This document shows, one piece after another, positions 51,162 through 60,950 of a stretch of 64,000 nucleotides of DNA. Every line of letters starts with the position of its first letter. The stretch's first letter is position 1. The notes beneath the pieces were generated by a model. It saw only the letters and a list, made by a program, of their open reading frames with translations. It had not been told where the DNA came from and ran no database searches. Origin of the DNA: CALXSC01 sp964493475 (GTDB taxonomy: Bacteria > Pseudomonadota > Alphaproteobacteria > Rickettsiales > UBA1997). Location: positions 1 to 64,000 of the forward strand of contig CAZBNS010000001.1 in assembly GCA_964493475.1 (NCBI GenBank), written 5' to 3'. The translations under genes were made by a program, and so were the position numbers.

Positions 51162-52694
51162 TTACAATGGCAAATTATCGTGTTTTTTTCTAGGTTTTCC
51201 AACCTTCTTATTTCTTAAAATCCTCAATACATCACAAATTCTTTTTCTTGTATTTTGTGGTTGAATAATTTCATCAATATAACCTCTTGAAGCCGCATAA
51301 AATGGAGTAGAAAATTGTTCTTTATATTCCCTTATTTTTTCCTCTCTTTCTTTACCTTCTAAATCTTTATAGATAATATTAATAGCACCTTCAGCGCCCA
51401 TAACTGCAACTTCGGCATTGCTCCAAGAATAGTTCACATCACTTCTCAAGTGCTTTGAATTCATAACTATGTAAGCACCTCCATAAGCTTTTCTAGTAAT
51501 AACACTGATTTTTGGAACTGAAGACTCGGCATAAGCATACAGCATTTTTGCTCCATGGTTAATTACCCCGTTGTGTTCTTGAAATCTACCCGGCAAGAAT
51601 CCTGGAACATCAACTAATGTAATTAAAGGAATATTAAAGGCATCACAAAATCTTACAAATCTAGCCCCTTTTCTTGCCGAATTAATATCCAAGCTTCCAG
51701 CTGATTCTAATGGCTGGTTTGCTACTACGCCTACAGTCCTGCCTTCCATTCTAGCAAAACCAACAACTAAATTTTTAGCAAAATCTGGTTTAATTTCAAA
51801 GAAATCACCTTCGTCAACGATTTTATAAATTAATTCTTTAATGTCATAAGCTTGAGACGGGTTTTCCGGAACCAATGTATTTAAAGATACATCAACCCTT
51901 TCAGCATCATCATCTGTTTGCAAATAAGGAACTTGCTCCTCATTATTCAAAGGCAAAAAGTTAAACAACCTTCTAGCCTGCAGCAATGTTTCAATATCAT
52001 TTTGATATGCTCCGTCGGCCACACCACTTATTTCTGTATGAGTGATAGCTCCGCCAAGTTCCTCTTTAGTCAAATCTTCATGCGTTACGGTTTTTACAAC
52101 ATCCGGTCCAGTCAAGAACATATACGAAGTATTCTTAACCATAAATGTAAAATCTGTTAAAGCAGGAGCATAAACAGCGCCGCCAGCGCAAGGCCCCATA
52201 ATAACTGATATTTGTGGAATTACACCGCTTGCATCCACTATTCTTTGAAATATTCTGCCAAATCCGCCAAGCGCATCCACACCCTCTTGAATTCTAGCTC
52301 CGCCGCTATCATAAAGTCCAATCACCGGAGCATTCGCTTTCATCGCTGTAGAAATAATTTTTTCAATTTTCCTAGCATGAGCCTCACCAAGCGAACCACC
52401 GCTAACCGTAAAATCTTGCGCAAATACAAAAACTAATCTGCCATTAATAGTTCCACTTCCTGTAATAACACCATCGCCGGCATATTTTTTATCTTGCATG
52501 TTAAAATTAATGCACCTATGCTCCATAAAGAGCCCAAATTCCTCAAATGTTCCACTATCCAGTAAAACTTCTATTCTTTCTCTCGCTGTTAATTTTCCCA
52601 ATTTATGTTGCTTTGATATTTTCTCAATACCACCACCCAAAAGAGCTTCTTCCCTCTTTTGATTAAATTTTACATATACAGAATTATTTAGCAT
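51162..52694 (-). CDS. pccB: Propionyl-CoA carboxylase beta chain (carboxyltransferase)
   Basis: A 510-aa biotin-dependent carboxyltransferase that moves CO2 from carboxybiotin to propionyl-CoA. Landmarks include GKLTARERIEVLLDSGTFEE, the oxyanion-hole glycines in SGGARIQEGVDALGGFGRIF (SGGARIQEG) and MGPCAGGAVYAPAL, FMVKNTSYMFLTGPDVVKTV (TGPDVV), the second site VDVPGFLPG, and RKAYGGAYIVMNSKHLRSD (KAYGGAY). It matches alphaproteobacterial PccB in length. The biotin-carrying alpha chain is not in this window. It feeds odd-chain and branched-chain degradation into methylmalonyl-CoA. Confidence 0.93.
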   Translation of the reverse strand: MLNNSVYVKFNQKREEALLGGGIEKISKQHKLGKLTARERIEVLLDSGTFEEFGLFMEHRCINFNMQDKKYAGDGVITGSGTINGRLVFVFAQDFTVSGGSLGEAHARKIEKIISTAMKANAPVIGLYDSGGARIQEGVDALGGFGRIFQRIVDASGVIPQISVIMGPCAGGAVYAPALTDFTFMVKNTSYMFLTGPDVVKTVTHEDLTKEELGGAITHTEISGVADGAYQNDIETLLQARRLFNFLPLNNEEQVPYLQTDDDAERVDVSLNTLVPENPSQAYDIKELIYKIVDEGDFFEIKPDFAKNLVVGFARMEGRTVGVVANQPLESAGSLDINSARKGARFVRFCDAFNIPLITLVDVPGFLPGRFQEHNGVINHGAKMLYAYAESSVPKISVITRKAYGGAYIVMNSKHLRSDVNYSWSNAEVAVMGAEGAINIIYKDLEGKEREEKIREYKEQFSTPFYAASRGYIDEIIQPQNTRKRICDVLRILRNKKVGKPRKKHDNLPL

Positions 52695-52780
52695 ATTTCA
52701 ATATTGTTATTGCTTTCGATAAAATTACTTATTTTTTTAAATTAATCAAGAAAATAATATAGTGAGCCAAATATCAACAC

Positions 52781-53449
52781 CTACCTTTTCCAATTAATAT
52801 CTTCTTTTACAATTTTTGCAGGATTGCCAACAATTATGCAATTTGGATTTCCCTTATAATTTTTAGTCAAAACAGAAGAATTTCCAAGAACACAATCATC
52901 ATCAATATAAGAGCCTTTTAAAATATTGCAGCCAGCGCAGACCCATACATGTTTTCCAATATTAACATCTTTTTCCAAATTAATTATATGATTACTTGAA
53001 TCGTATATATAATGACGGTCAGTAGTCCAAATTAGAATATTTGAAGCAAACATGCAATCATCGCCGATATTAACAGTTGAACCGTTATAAATAGTAAAAG
53101 TTGTTTCGCCACATGAAAAATTTTCCCCAATATTTAAAGAATTGCCATCGCCTCTTATATTTATATGCAAATCATGAATACTATTATTTGTTTTATCAAT
53201 TTTTATATGGTTGCTGTTTCCCTCTATTGAAATAAAAATATTTTTCATTTTTGAAATATTTCCAAAAAATTCAATAAAATTGTTATCACCCACAATTTTT
53301 GTATGGACAAACTGATATAATTTTAATTTTTTACCAGCAAGAATTACAAGATTATTTTTCCCTTTTACAGACATAATATTCTGCAGCATAGCAATTAATT
53401 GTTTTATAGGATGTTTAATTTTGCCCTCAATAGATTTTAATATTTTCAC
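52781..53449 (-). CDS. Left-handed beta-helix (hexapeptide) acyltransferase
   Basis: A 222-aa protein. From about residue 60 it has imperfect hexapeptide repeats ('[LIV]-G-x4', e.g. SLNIGENFSCGE, VNIGDDCMFASNI, VNIGKHVWVCAGC, DDDCVLGNSSVL), then the C-terminal IVGNPAKIVK ('iaGnPAk~i~') typical of O-acetyltransferases such as WbbJ and serine acetyltransferase relatives. ILIWTTDRHYIYD holds the likely catalytic His. The N-terminal 60 residues are a separate basic segment. It likely acetylates a surface sugar. Its substrate is unknown. Confidence 0.88.
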   Translation of the reverse strand: MKILKSIEGKIKHPIKQLIAMLQNIMSVKGKNNLVILAGKKLKLYQFVHTKIVGDNNFIEFFGNISKMKNIFISIEGNSNHIKIDKTNNSIHDLHINIRGDGNSLNIGENFSCGETTFTIYNGSTVNIGDDCMFASNILIWTTDRHYIYDSSNHIINLEKDVNIGKHVWVCAGCNILKGSYIDDDCVLGNSSVLTKNYKGNPNCIIVGNPAKIVKEDINWKR

Positions 53450-53540
53450 TTACTAGCTGTTTTTAATTACTCATTTTAATACATTTATTTATTTTTTTGA
53501 ATTAATCAAGAAATTTTAACTTTAAGATAATTATATATTT

Positions 53541-53648
53541 GCGGTCGCTGATGTATTCAAACAAAAAGCAAAAGAATTAAATATTCCTATTAGATGGGGT
53601 GGAGATTTTACTACAATTTGCGATATGCCGCATTTTGAGTTAGTTTAA
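53541..53648 (+). pseudogene. Phage endolysin C-terminal relic
   Basis: The frame encodes 35 residues and a stop, beginning AVADVFKQKAKELNIPIRWG and ending DMPHFELV. They differ from the C terminus of the prophage endolysin (residues 92-126 of 19889-20269) at only three positions. There is no start codon or N-terminal part. It lies 88 bp from tRNA-Arg(UCG), so it is probably all that is left of a second, related phage that once used that tRNA. Confidence 0.88.
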
Positions 53649-53732
53649 AAATGCTTAATAAATATTATTTAAAATATCAGAATTTATTTCAGTATCTTCA
53701 TTGACATTAATTGATTTTAAACGGTTTAAGAC

Positions 53733-53808
53733 TGGTGCACCCAGCAGGACTTGAACCCGCAACCGTCTGATCCGAAGTCAGATGCTCTATCCATTAAGCT
53801 ATGGGTGC
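53733..53808 (-). tRNA. tRNA-Arg(UCG)
   Basis: Minus-strand tRNA with acceptor GCACCCA/TGGGTGC, anticodon stem TCTGA/TCAGA around CTTCGGA (anticodon UCG), T-loop TTCAAGT and an encoded CCA (53733-53735). It is intact. Confidence 0.95.
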
Positions 53809-53914
53809 GCTGATTTGATGATATTGATATTTTTTTGATAGTCAATAAAATTCAATAGCGCAATTGAAAGTTGGTAATTTTCATTATTAAGCTTCATCAT
53901 TAATCAAATAATTT

Positions 53915-56557
53915 TTATGCTTCTTTGATATTGAATTTATTCTTTATTATTTTTCTAACTATTTTTTCTAATTCCATTATCACGATAATTAATAACGAAA
54001 TAGGAACTATTAAAGCTAATTCATTGAAGCTTAATGGATCGATTTTCAAAAATAAATCAAATACAGGAACATAAGATGCAACTATATGGGCTAATGTTAC
54101 GATTGTAATTGATACGAACAAAAATGGGTTTTTGAAAAATCCTTGTTTAAATATGGATTTTGTTTCGGATCTTGAGTTGAAAACCTGCATGTTTTGAAAT
54201 AATATCATTAAAAATATTGTTGCGCTTCTAGCTAAAGTTAAGTCATTGCTTGCATTTAGAACAAAATTATATGTGAAAAAGCAGCCAAGAACCATAACTA
54301 TTGATGTGATTATAATTCTAGTCAACATAATCTCGTTAAATATTGGCTCTGTTGGTTTTCTTGGTGGTCGGGACATTTCATTTCCTTCGGTCTTTTCTAA
54401 GGCTATTGCTATTCCTTGAATACCTTCGGTAATTACATTAATCCATAATAATTGTAAGGCTGTGAAAGGCAACGGCAATTTGAATAATGTGGCTAGAACG
54501 AATATGCCAATTTCGGCGAAGGCTGTTGATATTAAGAAAAATATTATTTTTCTGATGTTGGAATAAGTCAATCTGCCTTCCTCAACACCTTTAACTATTG
54601 ATGCGAAGTTATCGTCGGTCAATATTATATTTGCGCTTTCTCTAGCTATATCGGTTCCTTTTTTACCCATTGCTATGCCGACGTTTGCGTTTTTGAGGGC
54701 TGGAGCGTCATTGACACCATCTCCTGTTACGGCTACGAAGTTTCCATTTCTTCTAATTGATTCCACAATATCAAGTTTTTGAGTTGGTTCAACTCTTGCA
54801 TAAACTTTTGTTGTTTTTGTTATCTCATCTAATACTTCAGTTCCAACATCTAGGGCTTTTTTCAAATCAGCCCCAACAACTACTTCTTTTTGACTTTTTA
54901 CAAAACCCAGCTCGCTTGAAATTGCAAAAGCTGTTTTGGGATTATCTCCTGTAATCATAACAACATTTATTCCAGCACCTTGGCATTCTTTAACAGCCTG
55001 TTTAGCTTCTGGTCTTAATGGGTCTATCATTGCTACAAGGGATAAAAATTCAAGTCCGTGTAAGTCTTTTTCTAAAAACTCTTCATTTTTTTCAATCTTT
55101 TCTTGGACTTCACCACAAGCGGTAGCAAGAACTCTCAATCCTTTTTTGGTTAAGCTGTCTAATTTGAATTTTATATCATCTATTATTTTATCGCTTGCTT
55201 TGCACATATTTAAAACAACTTCAGGGGCTCCTTTCACAAAAGCATAGCATTTTCCGTCAACATCATTGAAACTTGCGGAAAATTTTGCTTCAGAAGTATA
55301 AGGCAGCAATTGGACATTTGGATACTTTTTGTGAATTTGTTTAATTTTATAACCTTTTTGGCAAGCCACTTTTAAAAATGCTACGTCTACTGGATCACCA
55401 TAAAAAACGCCATCTTTTTCGCTTGCTTCATTAGGCAAAACAAAAGACATAAGAATTCGTTTTTCTATATTCATTTTCTTAAAGTTGTCTTCTTTTTCAA
55501 TAGGGAGATAATCCCGCACTTTTTCAATCATGGATATAATTCCATCATTAGGAATAATAATTTCCACCACGCTCAACTCATTAATTGTGAGGGTTCCGGT
55601 TTTATCAGAAGCGATGCAGGTACACGATCCCAAAGCCTCAACAGCAACAAGATTTTTAACGATCACATTCTTTTTTGCCATTCTATTCATACCAATAGCA
55701 AGACAAATAGTTACGGCTATTGGCAATCCTTCTGGAATTGCAGCCACACCTAAACTTGCGGCCATCATTAATGTTTCCTTCCATTCTATTCCATTGTGGA
55801 GAGCAAGAGCAGCAATCATTATAATTGCAATACCTATAATTATAGTAAATTTAGTTGTGAATTTTTCCATTCTTTCCATTAATGGCGATTTTGCAGTTGA
55901 TTTTTGCGTTATTTTATCAGCGATTTTTCCAATTTCTGTATATAGTCCTGTTGCCTTTACAACACCTTTCGCATGTCCCTTAATTACAATAGTTCCTGCG
56001 AAGCATTCATTTAACTTATCTTGAATACTAGCAGTATTTGTCGGAATGAATTGAAAATCTTTATTCACTGGCAAAGATTCTCCAGTCAACATAGATTCAT
56101 CAACTTTTAAATTTTTGCTTTGTGTTAAAATTATATCAGCAGGAACTTTACTGCCTTCTTTTAAAATAACAACATCACCAACAACAAGTTCTCTAGCAGG
56201 AATTTCAATTTCATTTTTATCCCTACAAACAAAAGTTTTTATTTCTACAATTTTTTTTAATGAAGAGGCTGATTTTTTTGCTGAATACTCTTGAATTGTT
56301 CCAATAATAGCATTGAAAGATACTACAGACATAATAAAATAACTATCAACATGTTCTCCAACTATAAAAGATAAAACAGCAGCGCCTAGCAAAATATAAA
56401 TTAATGGATTGGCGAATTGCAATATAAATATTATTGGCAATGGTGTTATTTTTTCCTCAGGCAACTCATTTGCGCCATATTTTATTAACCTATCTTTTGC
56501 TTCTTCTGTTGTTAAACCATAAGCGTCAGATTCATAGACTTTGTAAATGTCTTCCAT
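53915..56557 (-). CDS. P-type cation-transporting ATPase (Ca2+-ATPase-like, P2)
   Basis: An 880-aa pump with about ten membrane helices. The actuator has LTGES, the phosphorylation site is D318 in SDKTGTLT, and the ATP-binding domain has CYAFVKGAPEVVL ('~~~KGapE~il'), MITGDNPKTA and VTGDGVNDAPALK. The fourth helix has GVAAIPEGLPIAVT, with the PEGLP motif of type-II calcium/manganese/sodium pumps. An N-terminal cation-ATPase domain (GLTTEEAKDRLIKYGANEL) and a C-terminal helix bundle are complete. Calcium export is the best guess. Single gene. Confidence 0.93.
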   Translation of the reverse strand: MEDIYKVYESDAYGLTTEEAKDRLIKYGANELPEEKITPLPIIFILQFANPLIYILLGAAVLSFIVGEHVDSYFIMSVVSFNAIIGTIQEYSAKKSASSLKKIVEIKTFVCRDKNEIEIPARELVVGDVVILKEGSKVPADIILTQSKNLKVDESMLTGESLPVNKDFQFIPTNTASIQDKLNECFAGTIVIKGHAKGVVKATGLYTEIGKIADKITQKSTAKSPLMERMEKFTTKFTIIIGIAIIMIAALALHNGIEWKETLMMAASLGVAAIPEGLPIAVTICLAIGMNRMAKKNVIVKNLVAVEALGSCTCIASDKTGTLTINELSVVEIIIPNDGIISMIEKVRDYLPIEKEDNFKKMNIEKRILMSFVLPNEASEKDGVFYGDPVDVAFLKVACQKGYKIKQIHKKYPNVQLLPYTSEAKFSASFNDVDGKCYAFVKGAPEVVLNMCKASDKIIDDIKFKLDSLTKKGLRVLATACGEVQEKIEKNEEFLEKDLHGLEFLSLVAMIDPLRPEAKQAVKECQGAGINVVMITGDNPKTAFAISSELGFVKSQKEVVVGADLKKALDVGTEVLDEITKTTKVYARVEPTQKLDIVESIRRNGNFVAVTGDGVNDAPALKNANVGIAMGKKGTDIARESANIILTDDNFASIVKGVEEGRLTYSNIRKIIFFLISTAFAEIGIFVLATLFKLPLPFTALQLLWINVITEGIQGIAIALEKTEGNEMSRPPRKPTEPIFNEIMLTRIIITSIVMVLGCFFTYNFVLNASNDLTLARSATIFLMILFQNMQVFNSRSETKSIFKQGFFKNPFLFVSITIVTLAHIVASYVPVFDLFLKIDPLSFNELALIVPISLLIIVIMELEKIVRKIIKNKFNIKEA

Positions 56558-56958
56558 ATAATATTTATATTATTATTAACTTTTTTATTTAAGAATTTTA
56601 ATAAAATTGATTAAGATTGCAAGACAAATCGGACATAGTTTAAAAAATTTTCAAACATTATTAGTTTTGATAATAAAAAATAATTCTTTTTTAGCTTTGG
56701 GTTTGTATGATTATTGCATTGTAGCTCCCCTTTGCAAGTTGCTCTGTAGCTCCCCTTTGTCGCATTGCGACATTTCCCCTCAAGGAGGGGAAAGATTACG
56801 AGCAGTGGTTAGGAAAAATAGTTCAACATCCAAGGATAATCTTTCCCCTCCTTGAGGGGAAATGTCCGAAGGACAAAGGGGAGCTATTAATTAACTATAA
56901 TTGAAAAATAATTTTATAATAGTAAAAATAGTTAAAAATATATTCATTTAAAAATATT
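56558..56958. other. Spacer containing a palindromic repeat copy
   Basis: About 400 bp without a credible gene. It carries the repeat at 56721-56886 and otherwise A/T-rich filler. Confidence 0.6.
56721..56886. repeat. Dispersed palindromic repeat with inverted ends
   Basis: Left end GTAGCTCCCCTTTG duplicated in tandem (56721 and 56746), then TCGCATTGCGACATTTCCCC and CTCAAGGAGGGGAAAGATTA. The right half (AATCTTTCCCCTCCTTGAGG and on to GACAAAGGGGAGCTAT) is the inverted match. It folds into one long hairpin and is the cleanest inverted copy in the window. Confidence 0.8.
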
Positions 56959-58296
56959 ATGGCAAAGAGATTATTTTTTTTATTTTTATTATTTTTGTGT
57001 TCCAATTCTTTTGCTGAAGGAATTAATATTACGGACTTCAAACAAGAAATAGAATTTACTGATTTTGGCAGAAAAGTTAGCACGAATGTTAAAGCTAAGG
57101 TTGAATTGAAAAATAGAAATTATTATGCTAATGGATGGAGCTATATTTTTGATAAAAGCCAAAAAATTGAAATTTCGGAAGCTCAAGTTGTAAACAGAAA
57201 ATACAAAAGCTCGTTTGGAAATAATGAATTAAAATTTGATTTTGATAAAGCTTTTAATGGAGATGTATTAGAATTTAGTTTTAAATACGTAGAGTTTAAT
57301 GATAATATTCTTGAATACAGCAGAAACGAGCATGTAATGTTGCCAAAGTTTGCAAGCAGTGCCAATGGAGAATTGAATATAGTTATTCCAGATAATTATG
57401 TGATTTATTCTTTAAATCCAAAATTTAAGCAAAGCTATAATAAATATAGCTGGAGTGGGAAAATTTCAAACGACGGCTTATCTGATTTCTTTTATTTGAC
57501 TTTAGCAAGAGCAAAATGGAAAGTTGAGATTTTAACAGAAATTAAAAGCAATGGTAATTTTTCAAAAATTGACGTTAAGATACCTTTATACTTCAAAAAT
57601 GGAAACAATATAATAAATACTTACGATATAAAAACAAATTATGACAGTTATTTTGCTACCATTAAAGAGGATGAAAACAATATAAAGGTGGATTTTAATA
57701 ATATTAATGGATCCATCGTCCAGATTAAATTGGATGCTATTTTGGAGAATGATTTAAGCAATAGAGTTTGGATACAGTTGGATCCAAGTAAATACTTAAA
57801 TATTGATGAAAGATTAGCCAGAGAATTAAACAATATTGTTTTTGAAGTCGGACAAAAACAGAATGAAACCCAAGAACCATTACATATAGCATTAGCAAAA
57901 TGGGTAAATTCAAACATTACTTATGATGATTCTTATTACGGTAAAAAATTAACCACGAAAGAGATTTTAAATAGAGGTCGAGGTGTATGCGAACATTATA
58001 CAAAATTATATAATGACCTATTAAGAACAGCTGGAATTCCATCTGTTATGGTGGCAGGAATGAGTTATGACACAAAAGATAAAAAGTTTGAATCTCATGC
58101 TTGGAATTTAGTTTATACAAATGGCGAATGGGTTTCAATAGACACAACTTGGGGATTATATTCTGGTATTTTGCCTATATCTCATATATTCTTTTATTTA
58201 GAAGATAGGGATGTAATTAATTATACGGTTTATAATGCTAGTATAGCTGATTTTAAGAGTGATATAAAGAAAAATATTGAGTTTTTGAAATATTAA
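56959..58296 (+). CDS. Exported transglutaminase-like protein
   Basis: A 445-aa protein with a signal peptide (MAKRLFFLFLLFLCSNSFAE). The first 280 residues are beta-rich (DUF3857-like in outline). The C-terminal domain has the transglutaminase/protease-like triad: C344 in RGVCEHYTKL, H380 in ESHAWNLVY and D395 in SIDTTWG. In bacteria this fold may act as a cysteine protease, peptide ligase or N-glycanase; which one applies cannot be told. Cell-envelope or host-surface targets are plausible because of the signal peptide. Single gene. Confidence 0.85.
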   Translation: MAKRLFFLFLLFLCSNSFAEGINITDFKQEIEFTDFGRKVSTNVKAKVELKNRNYYANGWSYIFDKSQKIEISEAQVVNRKYKSSFGNNELKFDFDKAFNGDVLEFSFKYVEFNDNILEYSRNEHVMLPKFASSANGELNIVIPDNYVIYSLNPKFKQSYNKYSWSGKISNDGLSDFFYLTLARAKWKVEILTEIKSNGNFSKIDVKIPLYFKNGNNIINTYDIKTNYDSYFATIKEDENNIKVDFNNINGSIVQIKLDAILENDLSNRVWIQLDPSKYLNIDERLARELNNIVFEVGQKQNETQEPLHIALAKWVNSNITYDDSYYGKKLTTKEILNRGRGVCEHYTKLYNDLLRTAGIPSVMVAGMSYDTKDKKFESHAWNLVYTNGEWVSIDTTWGLYSGILPISHIFFYLEDRDVINYTVYNASIADFKSDIKKNIEFLKY

Positions 58297-58350
58297 ATAA
58301 TAGTTTGGAATTTTTGCTATTTATAGAAAATATTAATAAAAATTTTGAAT

Positions 58351-58388
58351 AGCTCACCTCATCAACTCCGTTGACAAAGGGGAACTAT
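58351..58388. repeat. Dispersed palindromic repeat, short remnant
   Basis: AGCTCACCTCATCAACTCCG followed by TTGACAAAGGGGAACT, the joined ends of the repeat with the centre lost. Confidence 0.55.
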
Positions 58389-58501
58389 AACAAAAGCCGC
58401 ACAAAAACCAACAAAACCATTAAAGACAAAAAACTATATAAAACTTCCGAATTTTGTTTTTATTGCTTTTTCCATTACTTCTTTTATAATATAGTCATAG
58501 T

Positions 58502-58578
58502 GTACCCATAGCTCAACTGGATAGAGTATTCGGTTGCGAACTGAACGGTTAGGAGTTCAAGTCTCCTTGGGTACACCA
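58502..58578 (+). tRNA. tRNA-Arg(GCG), unusual anticodon
   Basis: Plus-strand tRNA with acceptor GTACCCA/TGGGTAC, D-arm GCTC/GAGT, anticodon stem TTCGG/CTGAA around TTGCGAA, T-arm AGGAG/CTCCT and an encoded CCA. Anticodon GCG reads CGC/CGU. Most bacteria use ACG, edited to ICG by TadA, for these codons. The gene is intact and the loop is unambiguous. Confidence 0.93.
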
Positions 58579-58666
58579 TTTTTGTGATACAGTTCTATTT
58601 TTCAACTTGGAATATTGTTATTGTCTTTTTTAATAAGATATGTTTTAATTAAAATAGCTAAGCCTA

Positions 58667-60217
58667 TTATAGAAAAAATCTTGACTCATAAACATCTGGC
58701 AAATCATTTTCCAGCAGAACAACATCTCCACTTTTTGTATTTTCCTGCATCCATTTCTTAGCCTCTTCAAAGCTTTCTAGCTTTATAAGCAAATTTTTCT
58801 TTTTTGCTGTTTTCTTAAATCCATCTATAAAACTTGGAATTCTATATGGGGCTACAACTATTGTAATATCAACACTTTCTCCAACATATTTTCCAATCTC
58901 AAAATGCTCTTCATCATGTTTTTTGCCTAATTCTACCATTCCCGGCGTTATAAGAATTGTTCTAGTTTTTTTAAGAGTATTTAATAAGTCAATTCCAGAT
59001 TTAAAACCGGTTGGATTTGAATTATAAGCGTCATCTATTATGGTTATGTCGTTTGCTGATTGTTTTACTTCAAGCCTATGTGTAATTTGCGGCAATGTTT
59101 TTAAAGTAATGGCTATTGTTGACATTGACATGCCTAATTCCAATGCCATTGTTATTGCTAATGCAATATTTTGAGCGTGATGTTCTCCAAAAATTTTTGC
59201 AAAAATCTGCGTTTCTTCTCCGTTTTTATGATAGGTAAAAAATAATCCTTCATTGGTTTGTTTGACATCAGAAATATAGATGTTTTGGTTATTTCCAACT
59301 TGTATTAAACGCATTTTTTCCGGAATATGCTCTTTGTTAACTTGATTTGTATTCACAATAAGAATTCCATTGTTTTTTTCAACGCATTCGGCTAATTCAA
59401 ACTTAGTTTCAGCTATTGTTTTTTGTGTTTTAAAATGTTCATAATGAGCTTCGCCGACCGCTGTTATTATACCATGTTTAGGATTTACAAAGTCGCATAA
59501 TTTCTTGATAGAACCCTTAAAGTAAGCCCCCATTTCAACTATAAAATACTTGTGTTGCATTTGTAATTTTTCCCTTACAACCTTGCATATTCCCATTTCT
59601 GTATTTACACTGCCTGGCGTCCATAAAACTGGTAAATTTCCAGATAATATATGAGCTAGAATGTGCTTTGTAGATGTTTTGCCGTAAGAGCCGGTAATTC
59701 CTATAATTGTTGGCTGAAATTTTGCTAAAATGTCTTTTGCTTCATTTAGGTATTTTTTTTGAATTACATTTTCAATTGGTTTTAGCATGAGATTTGATAA
59801 AATTAAAATCAAAGGCAACAATTCCAATGTTATCAAACACATTCCCACCCAAGGCCAAAAACTTAACAATGTTGAAACGCAAATCACTAAGAACATCGCA
59901 ACTGAAAGAATTCTTTTTGCTCTGCTTGTTAGATTTAATTGTTTTTTTGCTTTTTTTAGAACCTTGTTTTCTAAAATAATAAAAATAATTAATATTGGAG
60001 CTAATAGGTAAATAACTATTGGATTTATAAGGCTAAATGCCCATATTAGTATTATTAAAAAAGCTAATTTTTTATCTACTAATTTAAAATTTTTAAAAAT
60101 TAGAGATAAAAACCATTTTCCTCTGTATTCTTCTTGTTGGAAAAAAAGCATTAGAACCTTAAGTCTAAAAAATGAGAAAATAATAATTGATAGAGCGCAA
60201 AAAATTTGAATAATCAT
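58667..60217 (-). CDS. murF: MurF-like Mur ligase with N-terminal membrane region
   Basis: A 516-aa protein in two parts. Residues 1-165 are strongly hydrophobic (about four to six membrane helices: IIQIFCALSIIIFSFF, LAFLIILIWAFSLINPIVIY, ILSVAMFLVICVSTLLSFW, LLPLILILSNL). Residues 170-516 are a Mur ligase: IIGITGSYGKTSTK (P-loop, GKT 179-181), VEMGAYFKGSI, FGEHHAQNIALAI, IIDDAYNSNPTG and ITPGMVELGKKHDEE. The MurF-typical DAYNSNP suggests addition of D-Ala-D-Ala to the UDP-MurNAc peptide. The usual N-terminal substrate domain is replaced by membrane helices. It overlaps the hydrolase gene by 4 bp. Confidence 0.85.
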   Translation of the reverse strand: MIIQIFCALSIIIFSFFRLKVLMLFFQQEEYRGKWFLSLIFKNFKLVDKKLAFLIILIWAFSLINPIVIYLLAPILIIFIILENKVLKKAKKQLNLTSRAKRILSVAMFLVICVSTLLSFWPWVGMCLITLELLPLILILSNLMLKPIENVIQKKYLNEAKDILAKFQPTIIGITGSYGKTSTKHILAHILSGNLPVLWTPGSVNTEMGICKVVREKLQMQHKYFIVEMGAYFKGSIKKLCDFVNPKHGIITAVGEAHYEHFKTQKTIAETKFELAECVEKNNGILIVNTNQVNKEHIPEKMRLIQVGNNQNIYISDVKQTNEGLFFTYHKNGEETQIFAKIFGEHHAQNIALAITMALELGMSMSTIAITLKTLPQITHRLEVKQSANDITIIDDAYNSNPTGFKSGIDLLNTLKKTRTILITPGMVELGKKHDEEHFEIGKYVGESVDITIVVAPYRIPSFIDGFKKTAKKKNLLIKLESFEEAKKWMQENTKSGDVVLLENDLPDVYESRFFL

Positions 60218-60942
60218 TTGAAATTCTCCTGAATAAAGTTTTTAATTAAATATTGAGTTTGTTTATTGTTTTCGATTAGCAAAGAGTAATGATTTGCATT
60301 TGGCAAAACAAATAGTTTTGAATTTTTTATATTGTGATTATAAATTTCTCCAAAATATGCGGGAGCTGCCGTATCTTTTTCTCCATAAATTAAAATTGTA
60401 GGGCATTGAATATTTTTTGATGTTTCATCCAAGTTTTCCGAAATTGTTTTTTTAAAAATTTCTTTCATTATTCCATTTATATTTTTGTAATCGCTGCTGC
60501 CGAATTTTAATTTTGTTATAAATGGAAAAATTTTTTTTACAAATGGTGAAAAAATTTCAACTAATTTTATATAAGTCTTGAAAATTATTCCTCTTTTATA
60601 AGGCAAGCCTGCTCCAGCTATTAGAACAAGACCATTTATTTCGTTTGGAAAATTAGCCGCAAGCTGAACCCCAATTCTTCCTCCAAATGAATGTCCTATG
60701 ATTATTGTTTTTTTTGGCGGTAAAGTTTTTATAAATTTTAATACATCTTCCGCATAATCTTTTGTAGTCCAAGCTTTGTCTGGAATGGCTGTTTCGCCAA
60801 AACCAGCCAAGTCTAAAAGATAACTTTCATATTGAGGAAAGAGATTTGCCAATGCCAATAAATTTATATGAGTATTTCCCCATCCATGTAGCCATATTAA
60901 TCTTACGTTGCTATTTTCATTTGCCAAATATCTATGGAACAC
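60214..60942 (-). CDS. Alpha/beta hydrolase in cell-wall cassette
   Basis: A 242-aa alpha/beta hydrolase. An oxyanion-strand WLHGWGNTHINLLAL, the nucleophile elbow GHSFGGR, the acid in LIYGEKDTAAP and the His in PNANHYSLLIEN make a complete catalytic triad. No signal peptide. It lies 8 bp after ddl and overlaps murF by 4 bp, so it is translated with them. It may be an esterase or amidase of a peptidoglycan precursor, or a housekeeping enzyme drawn into the operon; its substrate is unknown. Confidence 0.88.
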   Translation of the reverse strand: MFHRYLANENSNVRLIWLHGWGNTHINLLALANLFPQYESYLLDLAGFGETAIPDKAWTTKDYAEDVLKFIKTLPPKKTIIIGHSFGGRIGVQLAANFPNEINGLVLIAGAGLPYKRGIIFKTYIKLVEIFSPFVKKIFPFITKLKFGSSDYKNINGIMKEIFKKTISENLDETSKNIQCPTILIYGEKDTAAPAYFGEIYNHNIKNSKLFVLPNANHYSLLIENNKQTQYLIKNFIQENFK

Positions 60943-60950
60943 TGTCTCAC

